Part shown: one piece after another, positions 17,974 through 28,440 of the stretch
How the letters are laid out: every line of letters begins with the position of its first letter
How positions within the stretch are numbered: position 1 is the stretch's first letter
Source of the DNA: Chryseobacterium sp. ISL-80
GTDB lineage: Bacteria > Bacillota > Bacilli > Bacillales > Cytobacillaceae
Direction of reading: 5' to 3'
Assembly: GCA_018613055.1 (NCBI GenBank)
Contig: JAGGQZ010000022.1
Coordinates: 44,044-108,043 of the forward strand
Length of the DNA stretch: 64,000 nt
Program-made: the position numbers and the translations under genes
The notes under the pieces: model-generated
Told to the model about the DNA's origin: nothing
Databases searched by the model: none
The model's input: only the letters and a program-made list of their open reading frames with translations

Positions 17974-19869
17974 TTAGGACTGCAATACTTTTTGAGCCTC
18001 ATACTCCTTCTGGAAGGAGTATTTTTTTTCGACATACACATCATGCCACATCATGAACATCAGAACTGTCCAGATTTTACGGCTGTTATCCGCCTTGTTC
18101 TGGCAGTGTTCATCCAACAGCCTTAAAACGTAAGACTTATTGATGAGATGCTCTGTGTTGCTTTCCTTAATGATGTTCTTTGCCCAGTCGTTCATTTCAT
18201 TTTTCAGCCAGTGTCTGATTGGCACCGGGAAGCCGAGTTTCTTGCGGGTAAGAACGTGGTCAGGAACCACTCCTTCTGCCGCTTTTCGCAAAATATACTT
18301 CGTTGTATTATTCGCTGTCTTCAGGCTTGTCGGAATCTTTGAAGCTGTTTCAAAAACAACCTTATCCAAGAATGGTACGCGAAGCTCCAAAGAATGAGCC
18401 ATCGTCATTTTATCAGCTTTTAATAAAATATCGCCGCGCATCCATGTATGGATATCGATGTATTGCATTGTATCAACCGGATCGTAGCCTCTGCTTTCGC
18501 GGTATAATGGCTTCGTTACATCTCTGTAATCGTACTGGCCGTTATAAACATGCAGCAGCTCGCTCTTCTCTTTTTCCGTGAACATCTTCGCATTTCCGAT
18601 ATAACGCTCCTCCATCGGAGTCACGCCGCGCTCGATAAAGCTCTTGCCTTTCATGCCCTCTGGCATCATTTTTGAGATGCCCTTAAGCATCGCCTTCCCT
18701 ACTCCGGGAATCTTATTGAAAACCTCGAGGTCCTGAGGTTCGCGGTAAATATTATAGCCTCCGAACAATTCATCGGCACCTTCACCTGAAAGGACAACCG
18801 TTACATGCTTCCTTGCTTCACGCGCTACGAAATACAATGGTATAGCTGCCGGGTCGGCTAGCGGGTCATCCATATGCCACATGATTTTAGGGAGTTCATC
18901 CATATATTCCTGCGGACTGATCACATAGCTGATGTTTTCAACACCCAGTCGCTCAGCAGTTTCCTTCGCGACATCAATTTCACTGAAGCCATTCTGCTCA
19001 AATCCGACAGAGAATGTCTTGATTCCAGGATGATATTGCTTTGCAATTGACGCGATGATGGAAGAATCAATTCCGCCTGAAAGGAAAGAACCAACCGGCA
19101 CATCACTGCGCATGTGGATTTTCACCGATTCGAACAGGACATCCCTGATCTCCTTCGTGAATTCATCCTCAGATTTGTGGATTGGCGAGAAGCTCGCTTT
19201 CCAATAACGCTTGATTTCCATCGGCGAACCGATTTTCTTTGTAAAATAATGCCCTGGCTCAAGCTTGTAGATGCCTTCAGACATTGTGTTAGGTTCTGGA
19301 ACGAATTGATAAGTCAAATAGTGCTGCAGTGCCTTATAATCAATCACATCGTTCTGCAGTGCAAGCAAAATGCTCTTCTTTTCAGAACCGAAGAAAGTAC
19401 GATTTTCATCTTCAAAATAGAAGAATGGCTTGATACCAAAATGGTCACGCGCACCGTAAAGAACCTTTTCCTGCTTATCCCAGATGACAAATGCGAACAT
19501 TCCGCGCAGCTTGTCAACAGCCTGCTCCTTAAGATGGCTGTATAGGGCGATGATGACCTCAGTATCAGAGTGTGTTTCGAAAGTCAGTCCTTCTTCAATC
19601 AACTCTTCACGAAGTTCAAGATAGTTGTAGATTTCCCCGTTGAAAATGATCCAATAGCGTTCATTTTCATACGTCAATGGCTGATGGCCAGCCTCAAGGT
19701 CGATGATGCTCAGACGGCGGAAGCCGAACTGGATATGCTCATCATAGAAATACCCATCATCATCAGGCCCGCGGTGGGTGATGATATCATTCATATTTTT
19801 AAACAGCTGCTTGTCATCGCTGCTGAATTCTTGTGCATTTTCATGTACACAACCGATAAAGCCACACAT
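17974..19869 (-). CDS. asnB: Asparagine synthetase (glutamine-hydrolysing)
   Basis: A 631-aa enzyme making asparagine from aspartate, ATP and glutamine. The start MCGFIGC places the class II amidotransferase nucleophile at Cys2. The N-terminal domain shows HRGPDDDGY, LSIIDLEAGHQP and the FNGEIYN loop, and the synthetase domain has the PP-loop SGGIDSS (about 256-262) and SGEGADELFGGY. The ATG follows AAGGTG with 9 nt spacing. The neighbour metK and the sequence both fit B. subtilis AsnB. No T-box or other leader element is visible upstream. Confidence 0.96.
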   Translation of the reverse strand: MCGFIGCVHENAQEFSSDDKQLFKNMNDIITHRGPDDDGYFYDEHIQFGFRRLSIIDLEAGHQPLTYENERYWIIFNGEIYNYLELREELIEEGLTFETHSDTEVIIALYSHLKEQAVDKLRGMFAFVIWDKQEKVLYGARDHFGIKPFFYFEDENRTFFGSEKKSILLALQNDVIDYKALQHYLTYQFVPEPNTMSEGIYKLEPGHYFTKKIGSPMEIKRYWKASFSPIHKSEDEFTKEIRDVLFESVKIHMRSDVPVGSFLSGGIDSSIIASIAKQYHPGIKTFSVGFEQNGFSEIDVAKETAERLGVENISYVISPQEYMDELPKIMWHMDDPLADPAAIPLYFVAREARKHVTVVLSGEGADELFGGYNIYREPQDLEVFNKIPGVGKAMLKGISKMMPEGMKGKSFIERGVTPMEERYIGNAKMFTEKEKSELLHVYNGQYDYRDVTKPLYRESRGYDPVDTMQYIDIHTWMRGDILLKADKMTMAHSLELRVPFLDKVVFETASKIPTSLKTANNTTKYILRKAAEGVVPDHVLTRKKLGFPVPIRHWLKNEMNDWAKNIIKESNTEHLINKSYVLRLLDEHCQNKADNSRKIWTVLMFMMWHDVYVEKKYSFQKEYEAQKVLQS

Positions 19870-20083
19870 TATGTACTTCACCTTCTCCATTTCAGAAAAA
19901 ATTTATTGTGATTTTCCAGTGATTTTACTAGCTAAAAACATACCATCTAATACTACCATTAAACGCAAAATTTTTGCAGTAAAATCTGAGGGAAATTTAA
20001 GGTAATACTCTATTTTACACCTTTTGGACCAGGTGCAAACCTTTGAACCTATCTTGGAGCTCCCCTAATTAGACGGCAAATAA

Positions 20084-20120
20084 TAAAGGGAGTTACATAT
20101 TTCTATGCAACTCCCTTTGT
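20084..20120. terminator. Terminator downstream of metK
   Basis: AAAGGGAGTT pairs with AACTCCCTTT, with A/T-rich flanks on both sides, between the metK stop and asnB. Confidence 0.7.
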
Positions 20121-20125
20121 ACTTT

Positions 20126-21328
20126 TTATTTTCCTTGAGCCTGAGTGCGAAGTGCCTCTGCCTTGTCTGTACGCTCCCATGGAAGGTCAACGTCAGAACG
20201 GCCGAAGTGTCCGTAAGCAGCTGTCTGCTTGTAGATTGGCTTGCGCAGGTCAAGCATGTTGATGATTCCAGCAGGACGAAGGTCGAAGTTGTTTTCAACA
20301 ACATCGATCAATACATCTTCGCTTACCTTGCCTGTTCCGAACGTATCGATTGAGATGGATACCGGACGGGCAACGCCGATTGCGTATGCAAGCTGTACTT
20401 CAACTTTTTCTGCAAGGCCCGCAGCCACGATGTTCTTCGCAACATAACGTGCAGCGTATGCAGCTGAACGGTCAACTTTTGTAGGATCCTTACCAGAGAA
20501 TGCGCCTCCGCCGTGGCGAGCGTATCCGCCGTAAGTATCAACGATGATTTTACGGCCAGTAAGACCAGCATCCCCCTGTGGTCCGCCGATTACGAAACGG
20601 CCAGTTGGGTTGATGAAGTATTTAGTATTTTCGTCAATCAATTCTGCCGGTACGACAGGGTTGATGACATGTTCTTTAAGGTTGCGCTGGATTTGCTCTA
20701 GCGAAACTTCTGGGTGGTGCTGAGTGGAGATAACGATTGTATCGATGCGGACTGGCTTGTCGTTCTCATCGTATTCCACCGTTACCTGAGTTTTTCCGTC
20801 CGGACGAAGGTATGGAAGGATTTCTTCCTTGCGCACTTCAGTCAGGCGGCGGGAAATTTTATGTGCCAATGAAATCGGAAGAGGCATAAGCTCTTTCGTT
20901 TCGTTGCACGCAAAACCGAACATCAAGCCCTGATCACCAGCCCCGATTGCTTCGATTTCAGCATCGGACATTTGGCCTTCACGTGCTTCTAGCGCCTGGT
21001 CAACACCCATTGCGATGTCAGCAGACTGCTCGTCGATTGAAGTCAAAACTGCGCAAGTTTCAGCGTCAAAACCGTACTTCGCGCGAGTATAGCCAATTTC
21101 CTTGACTGTTTCACGTACGATTTTCGGAATATCTACGTATGTAGATGTTGTGATTTCGCCTGCAACTAGTACAAGGCCTGTCGTAACTGATGTTTCAGCA
21201 GCAACACGTGCGTTAGCATCTTTAGCAAGGATCGCATCTAAAATCGCGTCAGAAATCTGGTCGCAAATTTTATCCGGATGGCCTTCTGTTACTGATTCAG
21301 AAGTGAACAAACGGCGTTTGTTTGACAT
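20126..21328 (-). CDS. metK: S-adenosylmethionine synthetase
   Basis: A 400-aa enzyme making SAM from methionine and ATP. Visible family motifs are [20 protein letters not shown] (about 10-29), [12 protein letters not shown] (about 117-128) and the phosphate loop [19 protein letters not shown] (about 265-283). The start MSNKRRLF has GGGAGGAACTCAG upstream. Its long leader carries a SAM-I riboswitch, so product feedback on transcription is expected. Confidence 0.98.
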   Translation of the reverse strand: MSNKRRLFTSESVTEGHPDKICDQISDAILDAILAKDANARVAAETSVTTGLVLVAGEITTSTYVDIPKIVRETVKEIGYTRAKYGFDAETCAVLTSIDEQSADIAMGVDQALEAREGQMSDAEIEAIGAGDQGLMFGFACNETKELMPLPISLAHKISRRLTEVRKEEILPYLRPDGKTQVTVEYDENDKPVRIDTIVISTQHHPEVSLEQIQRNLKEHVINPVVPAELIDENTKYFINPTGRFVIGGPQGDAGLTGRKIIVDTYGGYARHGGGAFSGKDPTKVDRSAAYAARYVAKNIVAAGLAEKVEVQLAYAIGVARPVSISIDTFGTGKVSEDVLIDVVENNFDLRPAGIINMLDLRKPIYKQTAAYGHFGRSDVDLPWERTDKAEALRTQAQGK

Positions 21329-21560
21329 CTGAGTTCCTCCCTCATGTATAAAAATTGATCGAGGCTGTCCCAATACAGACCTCGTTTGATACGGTACTCA
21401 TTCCCTATGTAGTATGAAATAAACGCTGAGTTTTTATTAGAAAAATTTGTTTAAGATTCATGGTGAACTTCTTTTTTCCTAATTTCACCCACGGGAGCAA
21501 TGACACCAAAGAAGGCAGTCCAGATGCATTTCCATGCAACGGACAGAAAAAAGCAATATA

Positions 21561-21754
21561 AAAAACCTCTCCATTTGTGAGGAAAGGTTTATGCTTAAAT
21601 CCGCGCCTTTCGCTCTTATCGTTCAAGGGCAGTTCCCTTGCGTCAGGTTAGCACCTTTGCCCGGAAAAGATCAGCTCATTCATAGACTGTTTTTCTCGTT
21701 TGCAGGTTGCTGGGTTTCATTGGGCCTGTCCCTCCACCAGCTCGGGATAAGAGA
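21561..21754 (-). promoter_or_regulatory. SAM-I riboswitch (S-box) with terminator, metK leader
   Basis: On the minus strand the P1 strands CTCTTATC (21753-21746) and GATAAGAG (21620-21613) enclose the conserved S-box segments GGTGGAGGGACAGGCCC, ATGAAACCCAGCAACC and AAGGTGCTAACC. A hairpin AACCTTTCC/GGAGAGGTT with a following TTTTTTAT (21590-21561) is the intrinsic terminator. High SAM should stop transcription before metK, which starts about 230 bp further on. Confidence 0.95.
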
Positions 21755-21772
21755 GTATCCGTTCAAATCAAA

Positions 21773-21801
21773 ATCATAACGAACCTGTCTGGCCATGTCA
21801 A
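21773..21801 (-). promoter_or_regulatory. SigA promoter of metK
   Basis: TTGACA, a 17-bp spacer and TATGAT on the minus strand, ending about 20 bp before the riboswitch aptamer. Confidence 0.8.
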
Positions 21802-21880
21802 TCATTTTCTCGACAAAATTGTCGATTGTTGTTGAAACCATTTCTTTAACATAAAAAATTGTCAAACCAACCCCTTTTAC

Positions 21881-21909
21881 TTGACTATATAAAGAAAGAA
21901 TTATATAAC
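21881..21909 (+). promoter_or_regulatory. Candidate promoter of pckA
   Basis: TTGACT, a 17-bp spacer and TATAAC, 124 bp before pckA. A second -10-like TTATAC lies near 21967. No CcpN site could be assigned with confidence. Confidence 0.4.
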
Positions 21910-22033
21910 GCAAGTTAGGTACAAGGTAATTTTTTCATCATTAGTATAGATTAATTGAACCAATGTGTTATACTAATAACGAGATGTAAACACTTACAAA
22001 TTATCAATCTTTTAAAAAGGAAGGTATCCTCCG

Positions 22034-23623
22034 ATGAACGTTGTAGGAATATCAAATGAACTTTCAGCATTATTAAAAGGAAACAATGTACAGGTACAGC
22101 TATCTGTTCCCCAGCTTGTCGAAAAGGTCCTGAACCGCAATGAAGGACTTTTAACATCAACTGGTGCAGTTAGAGCGACTACTGGTAAATACACTGGCCG
22201 TTCACCTAAGGATAAATTCATTGTCGAAGAAGAATCCGTAAAAGACAAAATTGACTGGGGCTCTGTCAACCAGCCGATTTCCGAGGAATCCTTCACGAAG
22301 CTATATAATAAGGTATTGAAGTTCCTTAAAGATAAAGAGGAAGTTTTCGTATTCAAGGGTTTCGCCGGTGCGGATAAGAAATATCGCCTGCCAATCCAGG
22401 TTATCAATGAATACGCTTGGCACAATCTGTTTGCCCATCAATTGTTCATCCGTCCGACAGAGGAAGAGCTGCCTGAGCATGAATCCGAGTTTACGGTCAT
22501 TTCAGCTCCTACCTTCAAAGCAGATCCTGAGGTTGATGGAACAAACTCAGAAACCTTCATCATCGTTTCCTTCGAACAGCGCGTCGTCTTGATCGGCGGA
22601 ACCGAATATGCTGGCGAAATGAAGAAATCGATTTTCTCTGTGATGAACTATATACTTCCGGAAAATGGGATCCTTTCGATGCACTGCTCCGCAAATGTGG
22701 GCCGCGAAGGCGATGTAGCCTTGTTCTTCGGACTATCCGGCACAGGCAAAACAACTTTATCTGCTGATAATAATCGCCGTCTGATAGGTGATGATGAGCA
22801 TGGCTGGTCAGCTAACGGCGTGTTCAATATCGAGGGAGGCTGCTATGCGAAATGCATCAACTTGTCCAAGGAAAAAGAACCGCAAATCTTTGATGCAATC
22901 CGCTTTGGTTCCGTCCTTGAGAACGTCGTAGTCGAAGACGACACACGTGTGGCCGATTATGATGACGGCAGCCTGACCGAAAACACTCGTGCAGCTTATC
23001 CGATCCAGGCAATCGAAAACATCGTGGATCCAAGCATCGCCGGACATCCAAACGCAATTGTGTTCCTGACTGCTGATGCATTCGGAGTCCTGCCTCCAAT
23101 CGCCAGGCTGACAAAGGAACAGGCAATGTATCACTTCCTGAGCGGATACACTTCGAAGCTGGCTGGTACAGAACGCGGCATCACTTCACCGCAGGCAACA
23201 TTCTCAACCTGCTTCGGTTCTCCATTCCTGCCGCTTGCTGCTACAAGGTACGCGGAAATGCTCGGTGAAAAAATCGACGAGCACAACGCGAAGGTATTCC
23301 TTGTGAACACGGGATGGACAGGCGGAGAGTATGGCACCGGCAGCCGCATGAAGCTGGCGTACACTCGCGCCATGGTCCAGGCAGCACTTGAAGGCGAACT
23401 GAACAACGTCGAAACTGCTAAAGACGAAATTTTTGGCCTTGATATCCCGCTGCACGTACCAGGTGTACCTGACGATGTCCTCCAGCCAGTAAAAACCTGG
23501 AGCGACAAAAAAGCCTACTACGCAAAAGCAAACGAACTCGCAGACCAGTTCCGCGACAACTTCAAAAAGTTCACAAACGTACCGTCTGAAATCGAAGAAA
23601 AAGGCGGACCAACCGTTAAATAA
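22034..23623 (+). CDS. pckA: Phosphoenolpyruvate carboxykinase (ATP)
   Basis: A 529-aa gluconeogenic enzyme converting oxaloacetate and ATP to PEP, CO2 and ADP. The kinase-1a P-loop [11 protein letters not shown] is at about 235-245, followed by [23 protein letters not shown] (kinase-2 and metal site). The N-terminal [11 protein letters not shown] (about 54-64) and the [12 protein letters not shown] segment are standard. The ATG follows AAGGAAGGTATCCTCCG. Divergent from metK, as in B. subtilis. Confidence 0.98.
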   Translation: MNVVGISNELSALLKGNNVQVQLSVPQLVEKVLNRNEGLLTSTGAVRATTGKYTGRSPKDKFIVEEESVKDKIDWGSVNQPISEESFTKLYNKVLKFLKDKEEVFVFKGFAGADKKYRLPIQVINEYAWHNLFAHQLFIRPTEEELPEHESEFTVISAPTFKADPEVDGTNSETFIIVSFEQRVVLIGGTEYAGEMKKSIFSVMNYILPENGILSMHCSANVGREGDVALFFGLSGTGKTTLSADNNRRLIGDDEHGWSANGVFNIEGGCYAKCINLSKEKEPQIFDAIRFGSVLENVVVEDDTRVADYDDGSLTENTRAAYPIQAIENIVDPSIAGHPNAIVFLTADAFGVLPPIARLTKEQAMYHFLSGYTSKLAGTERGITSPQATFSTCFGSPFLPLAATRYAEMLGEKIDEHNAKVFLVNTGWTGGEYGTGSRMKLAYTRAMVQAALEGELNNVETAKDEIFGLDIPLHVPGVPDDVLQPVKTWSDKKAYYAKANELADQFRDNFKKFTNVPSEIEEKGGPTVK

Positions 23624-23634
23624 GAATTTGAGCG

Positions 23635-23668
23635 AGGCCATCTCTGGAGAAGAGATGGCCTTTTGTTT
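23635..23668 (+). terminator. Terminator of pckA
   Basis: AGGCCATCTCT/AGAGATGGCCT, 11-bp stem with 5-nt loop, followed by TTTGTTTT. Confidence 0.9.
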
Positions 23669-23843
23669 TGTTGACTCGTTATGCATATATGGGCTCTTAT
23701 TGAACAAAGCCAAAAGTCATTGGTGACCTAGGATTGCGTTTCCTCGGAAAACAGGTCACCAATAACGATACACTTCGCTCACTTAATCGTTTTTTCCGCC
23801 AGTCCTATTCCAAAATAAAAACAGAGCACAATATGTGCCCTGC

Positions 23844-24086
23844 TCAGTTCGTAGAATTTAAAGAAACCAATCGATACGTAATCGTTGTTTCATTTTCTGT
23901 CCACTCAACTTTCGAGATGACGCCTGTTCCAGTCAGGTCTCCTTCAATCGTCTTTTTGACTTCTACTGGAATGTCAATTGGATAAAGCCTGTAGCCTTCC
24001 TTTTTCAAAGAGAAGAAATTGTCTTCGAGCCTTTTTTCGCGGCCCTTTGTCACGATCATTGTATTCAACTCTAATGGCATCCCCAT
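23844..24086 (-). CDS. ytmB: DUF2584 family protein YtmB
   Basis: An 80-aa cytosolic protein starting MGMPLELNTMIVTKGRE and ending ITYRLVSLNSTN. Both ends match B. subtilis YtmB, and the neighbours pckA and ytmA agree. The ATG at 24086 follows GGAGCGAAAACG. Mostly beta-type sequence with no catalytic motif. Function unknown. Confidence 0.85.
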   Translation of the reverse strand: MGMPLELNTMIVTKGREKRLEDNFFSLKKEGYRLYPIDIPVEVKKTIEGDLTGTGVISKVEWTENETTITYRLVSLNSTN

Positions 24087-24127
24087 CGTTTTCGCTCCTC
24101 TACACAAGTAACTTCAAATTCATTTTA

Positions 24128-24916
24128 TCATTGTTGCGGCTGTGATTTCATCCAATTCGTTAAATCACTGACCACTTTCCGGTTCATCACCGGCGGAAAA
24201 TAGTGCGTATATTCATCAAAGTACCAGCTTTCCACAGGCTTGTCCAACTCTTTTAACCGTTTCTCGATCCGATAGGAGTGTTCAACTGACACATTGCGGT
24301 CATTGCGGCCGTGGATCAGCAGCACGGGGGCTCTAAGGTTTTCGATTTCGTATAGAGGCGTCCTGAATTTATAGCGGTTTGGCACCTTTTTCGGCGATCC
24401 GCCAATTACCCTTTTCATCATCCTTCGCAAGTCTTTTCTTTCCACATAGGTTAAGAACATATCGGTCACGCCGCCCCAGGTGACAACTGAGGCTGTCTCG
24501 GGAAATTGATTGGCGGTCAGCAGGGCCATCAAACCGCCGCGGGAAAAACCAAAGACATGTACCCTTTCAACACCTGGCAGAGACTGAAGCAGCCTAAAGC
24601 CTGCATAAGCATCGTCACGGTCATCTCCGCCAAAATCTTCATCCCCTTCACCACCCTGGTTGCCACGGTAAAAAGGAGCGAAAACCGTAAATCCTTCGGA
24701 AGCGAATTGGGCAATCCGTGCAGGTCTCACCTTTCCGACATTTTTGATTCCGCCGCGAAGATACAGGAACCCTTCTGTCCCGCTTCCATCAGTTGGTCTT
24801 GCCAGCAGCCCCTTGACTCTCAGTCCGCCTGCAAAATAAGTCACCATTTCGAGTTCGACTGCCGGGTTGGGAGAAGGAAATTTATACGCTGATATAATTT
24901 GACCGTCATTTTCCAC
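24128..24916 (-). CDS. ytmA: Alpha/beta hydrolase YtmA (S9-like)
   Basis: A 262-aa hydrolase related to prolyl-oligopeptidase-type esterases. The nucleophile elbow is GFSRGG (about 121-126), the acid is near IHGRNDRNVSVEHS (about 214-227) and the histidine is in DEYTHYFPP near the end. The start is the GTG at 24916, 8 nt after AGAGGAG; a GTG at 24925 is the alternative. Substrate unknown. It lies 41 bp upstream of ytmB on the same strand. Confidence 0.85.
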   Translation of the reverse strand: MENDGQIISAYKFPSPNPAVELEMVTYFAGGLRVKGLLARPTDGSGTEGFLYLRGGIKNVGKVRPARIAQFASEGFTVFAPFYRGNQGGEGDEDFGGDDRDDAYAGFRLLQSLPGVERVHVFGFSRGGLMALLTANQFPETASVVTWGGVTDMFLTYVERKDLRRMMKRVIGGSPKKVPNRYKFRTPLYEIENLRAPVLLIHGRNDRNVSVEHSYRIEKRLKELDKPVESWYFDEYTHYFPPVMNRKVVSDLTNWMKSQPQQ

Positions 24917-25035
24917 CGTTATCACTCCTCTTATATGAATTTTTTTCTATTTTGCTACTGGGCATTCACACATTTTTTCCCTCCTCATACATTATCGTAA
25001 GCCCAATTTAAGAAAGATTTTTAGGAGGCATCTAT

Positions 25036-26031
25036 ATGAAAAAATGGTTCAAAGCTGGTTTTGCATTATTTTTGGTTGCCGTACTTATTATACCTCTTGC
25101 AGCCTGCAGTCAAGACAAGGTACAGACTGTAAAAGTGGCAGAGGTAACTCGTTCGATTTTCTATGCTCCTCAATATGTTGCCCTTGCCAAGGGATTTTTT
25201 GAGGAAGAAGGGCTGAAAATCGAGCTGACGACAGCCTGGGGCGGTGACAAGACGATGACCGCCGTGCTGTCGGATGCGGCAGACATTGCCCTTGTTGGCT
25301 CGGAAACTTCCATTTATGTTTATGCTCAGGATTCAAATGACCCGGTCATCAACTTCGCCCAATTGACCCAGACAGATGGCACCTTCCTTGTTTCCAGAGA
25401 GAAGATCGACAATTTTTCATGGGATCAGTTGAAGGGGTCTACCTATCTCGGACAGCGTACAGGCGGAATGCCGCAAATGGTCGGTGAATTCGTGCTCAAG
25501 AAACACGATATTGATCCGAAACAAGATTTAAAAATGATCCAGAATATTGATTACGCCAATATTCCAAATGCCTTTGCTTCCGGTACCGGCGACTTCGTTC
25601 AGCTTTTCGAGCCGCAGGCAAGCATGTTTGAAAAAGAAGGCAAAGGTCATATCGTCGCTTCATTCGGTACGGAGTCCGGTCATGTACCTTATACCACATT
25701 CATGGCAAAACAAAGCTACATGAAGGAAAACCCTGAGACGATTGAAAAGTTCACCCGTGCCGTCTATAAAGCACAGCAATGGGTTGATTCTCATAGCGCT
25801 AAAGAAACCGCAGAAGCGATCCAGGAATATTTTAAAGATACAGATCTAGCACTGATCGAGACAGTGGTTGACCGCTATAAGAGCCAGGGTTCATACGCAA
25901 CTGACCCGATCCTGGATGAGGAAGAGTGGAACAATCTCCAGGCCATCATGGATGAAGCCGGGGAACTTCCTAAGCAAGTCAGCCATGACACTTTAGTCAA
26001 TATTGACGTGGCAGGAAAAGTCATGAAATAA
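25036..26031 (+). CDS. ytlA: ABC transporter substrate-binding lipoprotein YtlA
   Basis: A 331-aa extracellular solute receptor of the NMT1/THI5-like (SsuA/TauA) fold. The signal peptide ends in the lipobox LAACS (Cys24). TRSIFYAPQYVALAKGFFEEEGL and WGGDKTMTAVLSDAADIALVGSE are typical of this family, which binds sulfonates, nitrate-like anions or thiamine-pyrimidine precursors. First gene of an operon with an ATPase and a permease. The ligand cannot be told from sequence, and no thiamine or S-box riboswitch is visible upstream. Confidence 0.9.
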   Translation: MKKWFKAGFALFLVAVLIIPLAACSQDKVQTVKVAEVTRSIFYAPQYVALAKGFFEEEGLKIELTTAWGGDKTMTAVLSDAADIALVGSETSIYVYAQDSNDPVINFAQLTQTDGTFLVSREKIDNFSWDQLKGSTYLGQRTGGMPQMVGEFVLKKHDIDPKQDLKMIQNIDYANIPNAFASGTGDFVQLFEPQASMFEKEGKGHIVASFGTESGHVPYTTFMAKQSYMKENPETIEKFTRAVYKAQQWVDSHSAKETAEAIQEYFKDTDLALIETVVDRYKSQGSYATDPILDEEEWNNLQAIMDEAGELPKQVSHDTLVNIDVAGKVMK

Positions 26032-26048
26032 CAGGAGGTTGCAGCCTA

Positions 26049-26825
26049 ATGGACTTTTTGACATTAAGAGGGATCCATCACACTTATTTTACAAAAACAT
26101 CCGCTGTCACTGCACTGAATAACATTTCACTCGATGTCCAGGAAGGGGAATTCGTCTCCTTCCTGGGTCCGAGCGGCTGCGGCAAGACGACACTGCTTTC
26201 GATTATCGCTGGGCTGATCGACCCTTCTGATGGTCAGGTAAAACTCGAAGGGAAATCTGTCAAAGAGGCTTCGAATCAGACCGGATACATGCTGCAGCAG
26301 GATTACTTATTCCCTTGGAAAACGATTGAGGAAAATATTTTGCTAGGATTAAAGATCAGCGTAACATTGGAAGAGTCAAAAAAAGAGGAAGTTTTAGCGT
26401 TGCTGGGGCAGATGGGGCTGGAGAATGTAGAAAAGCTTTATCCTAAACAGCTTTCCGGCGGGATGCGCCAGCGTGTGGCCCTTGTGCGGACACTGGCAAC
26501 AGAACCTAAGCTGCTCATGCTCGATGAACCGTTTTCCGCCCTTGATTACCAAACGAAATTGAAACTCGAGGACCTGGTTTCAAATACATTCAAGTCGTTT
26601 GGAAAAACAGCGATTTTGGTCACGCATGATATCGGGGAAGCCATCGCCATGAGCGATCGCATATTCCTGTTCTCGCCAAGGCCGGGCCGCTTGCATAAAA
26701 CCTTCTCAATGCCGGAGGAGCTTAGAAACCTGAGCCCATTTGAGGCAAGGAACCACCCTATATACAATGAACTGTTCCAGACGATATGGAAGGAGTTGGA
26801 GTCCATTGAACCAGAAGAATACTGA
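26049..26825 (+). CDS. ytlC: ABC transporter ATP-binding protein YtlC
   Basis: A 258-aa ATPase of the SsuB/TauB type. Walker A is GPSGCGKTT (about 40-48), the Q-loop is [10 protein letters not shown], the signature is LSGGMRQR (about 137-144), Walker B is LLMLDEP and the H-loop is VTHD. The ATG follows CAGGAGGTTGCAGCCTA, 18 bp after ytlA. It powers import through YtlD. Confidence 0.93.
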   Translation: MDFLTLRGIHHTYFTKTSAVTALNNISLDVQEGEFVSFLGPSGCGKTTLLSIIAGLIDPSDGQVKLEGKSVKEASNQTGYMLQQDYLFPWKTIEENILLGLKISVTLEESKKEEVLALLGQMGLENVEKLYPKQLSGGMRQRVALVRTLATEPKLLMLDEPFSALDYQTKLKLEDLVSNTFKSFGKTAILVTHDIGEAIAMSDRIFLFSPRPGRLHKTFSMPEELRNLSPFEARNHPIYNELFQTIWKELESIEPEEY

Positions 26826-27612
26826 ACTCCTCCATCAACAGTACCTGAAAAAGTTAAGCAGAGAGCAGAAAAAAGTCCGCCTCTATCAATTGTTGATTTT
26901 CATCGTTTTTTTTGCAAGCTGGGAAATATCGAGCCAGCAAAAATGGATTGATCCTCTTCTCTTCAGTTCACCTTCAAAGGTCTGGAATCTGCTGATTGAG
27001 AAGACGCTCGACGGTTCGCTCGCCGTCAACCTTGGCATAACACTGGCAGAGACTGTACTCGGATTCATACTGGGCACCTTAGCTGGAACTATACTTGCCG
27101 CAATACTATGGTGGTCGCCGCTGCTATCCAGAATTTTGGACCCGTACCTGGTCATCTTGAATTCAATGCCAAAAGTTGCATTAGGCCCGATCCTGATTGT
27201 CGCCCTTGGGACCAATATGACCTCCATCATTGCCATGGGAGCCATCATCTCCGTGATCATCACCACAATCGTGGTCTACACCTCTTTTAAAGAAGTGGAC
27301 CCAAACTATTTGAAAGTGCTGCAAACATTCGGAGCGACAAGGACGCAATGCTTCAGGCAAGCCATCCTGCCAGCATCATTCCCGACCATCATTTCCACCT
27401 TGAAAGTGAATGTCGGCCTGAGCTGGGTAGGTGTCATGGTCGGAGAATTCCTCGTTTCGGCCCGAGGTCTTGGATACATGATCATCTACGGATTCCAGGT
27501 ATTCAACTTCACACTCGTGTTCCTGTCGCTGCTGGTCATCGCCGTGTTCGCCACTGTTATGTATCAACTGGTCGAGCTGCTTGAAAAGAAACTGATCAAA
27601 AGTAACCAGTGA
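26806..27612 (+). CDS. ytlD: ABC transporter permease YtlD
   Basis: Six-helix permease of 268 aa, BPD_transp_1 family (SsuC/TauC-like). The EAA loop is [22 protein letters not shown]. The TTG start at 26806, reached from AAGGAG, overlaps the ytlC end by 20 bp; an upstream in-frame start inside ytlC is unlikely. Completes the YtlACD importer. Confidence 0.9.
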   Translation: MNQKNTELLHQQYLKKLSREQKKVRLYQLLIFIVFFASWEISSQQKWIDPLLFSSPSKVWNLLIEKTLDGSLAVNLGITLAETVLGFILGTLAGTILAAILWWSPLLSRILDPYLVILNSMPKVALGPILIVALGTNMTSIIAMGAIISVIITTIVVYTSFKEVDPNYLKVLQTFGATRTQCFRQAILPASFPTIISTLKVNVGLSWVGVMVGEFLVSARGLGYMIIYGFQVFNFTLVFLSLLVIAVFATVMYQLVELLEKKLIKSNQ

Positions 27613-27613
27613 T

Positions 27614-27645
27614 GAAGCCAGGTTTAATCCTTCTGGCTTCTTTTT
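27614..27645 (+). terminator. Terminator of ytlACD
   Basis: GAAGCCAG/CTGGCTTC hairpin followed by TTTTTG. Confidence 0.85.
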
Positions 27646-27678
27646 GTGTTAGTCGCTTTTTAGAATAAGTAATGCCAT

Positions 27679-27789
27679 CGCCAATAAAAACGGATTTTCG
27701 CCAATAAAGGTGTGAACTCCGCCAATAAAATAAAATTTTCGCCAATAACATGGTGAAAATCGCCAATAAAATTTGTTTTTCGCCAATAA
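27679..27789. repeat. Intergenic array C, 20-21 bp period
   Basis: Six identical CGCCAATAA words start at 27679, 27699, 27720, 27740, 27761 and 27781 (intervals 20, 21, 20, 21, 20), with non-conserved spacers. The array lies between convergent ytlD and ytkD, outside both terminators. Confidence 0.9.
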
Positions 27790-27845
27790 GTTAGTGAACT
27801 GTACTTGTGACGCTATGAAATTTCATATTTTCGTTCAAATCCCCC

Positions 27846-27878
27846 TAAAAAAGCGGCGGTCTTAACAGCAAACCGCCA
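27846..27878 (-). terminator. Terminator of ytkD
   Basis: GGCGGT pairs with ACCGCC; on the minus strand followed by CTTTTTTAGG. Confidence 0.8.
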
Positions 27879-27885
27879 ACTTTCA

Positions 27886-28350
27886 TCATTTCTTCTGCAA
27901 AAATTCAAGCGCATGTTTTATGACATCGTCCTTCATGATAAAACTATATTCATCCTTCATTCTCTCCGCGAGCAAATCTCCATTTATAAGTACTGGTCCC
28001 CCTGTTTCCAGGTAATCATCCTGGGGTACGATTTTCTCCACTTCACCGTAAAAGATTCTTTTTACAAATGAATCTTCTTTACCCATAACCTGGTACTCCC
28101 CAATAAACTCGATCCTCTTTAAAACTGCACCCGTTTCTTCCATGACTTCCCGGCGTGCAGCATCCTCCAAGCTTTCATCTTTCTCCATTTTTCCGCCGGG
28201 AAACTCGAAACCTCTTACTTTATGGTTGGTCAAAAGCCACTTGTCTCGATATTTACAGATGACCAGCACATGGCATGCCCTTTTTTCAAAGGCGTTTTCC
28301 TGAAAGGACAAGATGACGTCCTCGCCGTTCATCGCTTTAAACTTTTTCAT
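27886..28350 (-). CDS. ytkD: Nudix hydrolase YtkD (nucleoside triphosphatase, MutT-like)
   Basis: A 154-aa Nudix enzyme with the full box GGKMEKDESLEDAARREVMEETG (about residues 52-74). B. subtilis YtkD hydrolyses 8-oxo-dGTP and other nucleoside triphosphates and protects against oxidative mutation. Length and neighbourhood (ytlACD and dps) match. It stands alone with its own terminator. Confidence 0.9.
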   Translation of the reverse strand: MKKFKAMNGEDVILSFQENAFEKRACHVLVICKYRDKWLLTNHKVRGFEFPGGKMEKDESLEDAARREVMEETGAVLKRIEFIGEYQVMGKEDSFVKRIFYGEVEKIVPQDDYLETGGPVLINGDLLAERMKDEYSFIMKDDVIKHALEFLQKK

Positions 28351-28407
28351 GATCGATTCCTCTCCCCGATCTATCTCATGTCCTAATTATATAGAAAAAG
28401 AAACAAT

Positions 28408-28435
28408 GAATAAACCGCAGACGATTCGTCTGCGG
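28408..28435 (-). terminator. Terminator of the 106-aa gene
   Basis: 10-bp palindromic stem CCGCAGACGA/TCGTCTGCGG followed on the minus strand by TTTATTC. Confidence 0.7.
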
Positions 28436-28440
28436 CTGCT

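Noticed and set aside
17974..19869. Active-site change ARDHFGIKP in AsnB
   Set aside because: ARDH is found in other asparagine synthetases (for example E. coli AsnB), so it is normal variation.
27679..27789. CRISPR array (also considered for 14104-14360, 39951-40060 and 61250-61480)
   Set aside because: Words are only 8-13 bp, or units repeat as a whole without unique spacers, and no cas gene is present in the window.
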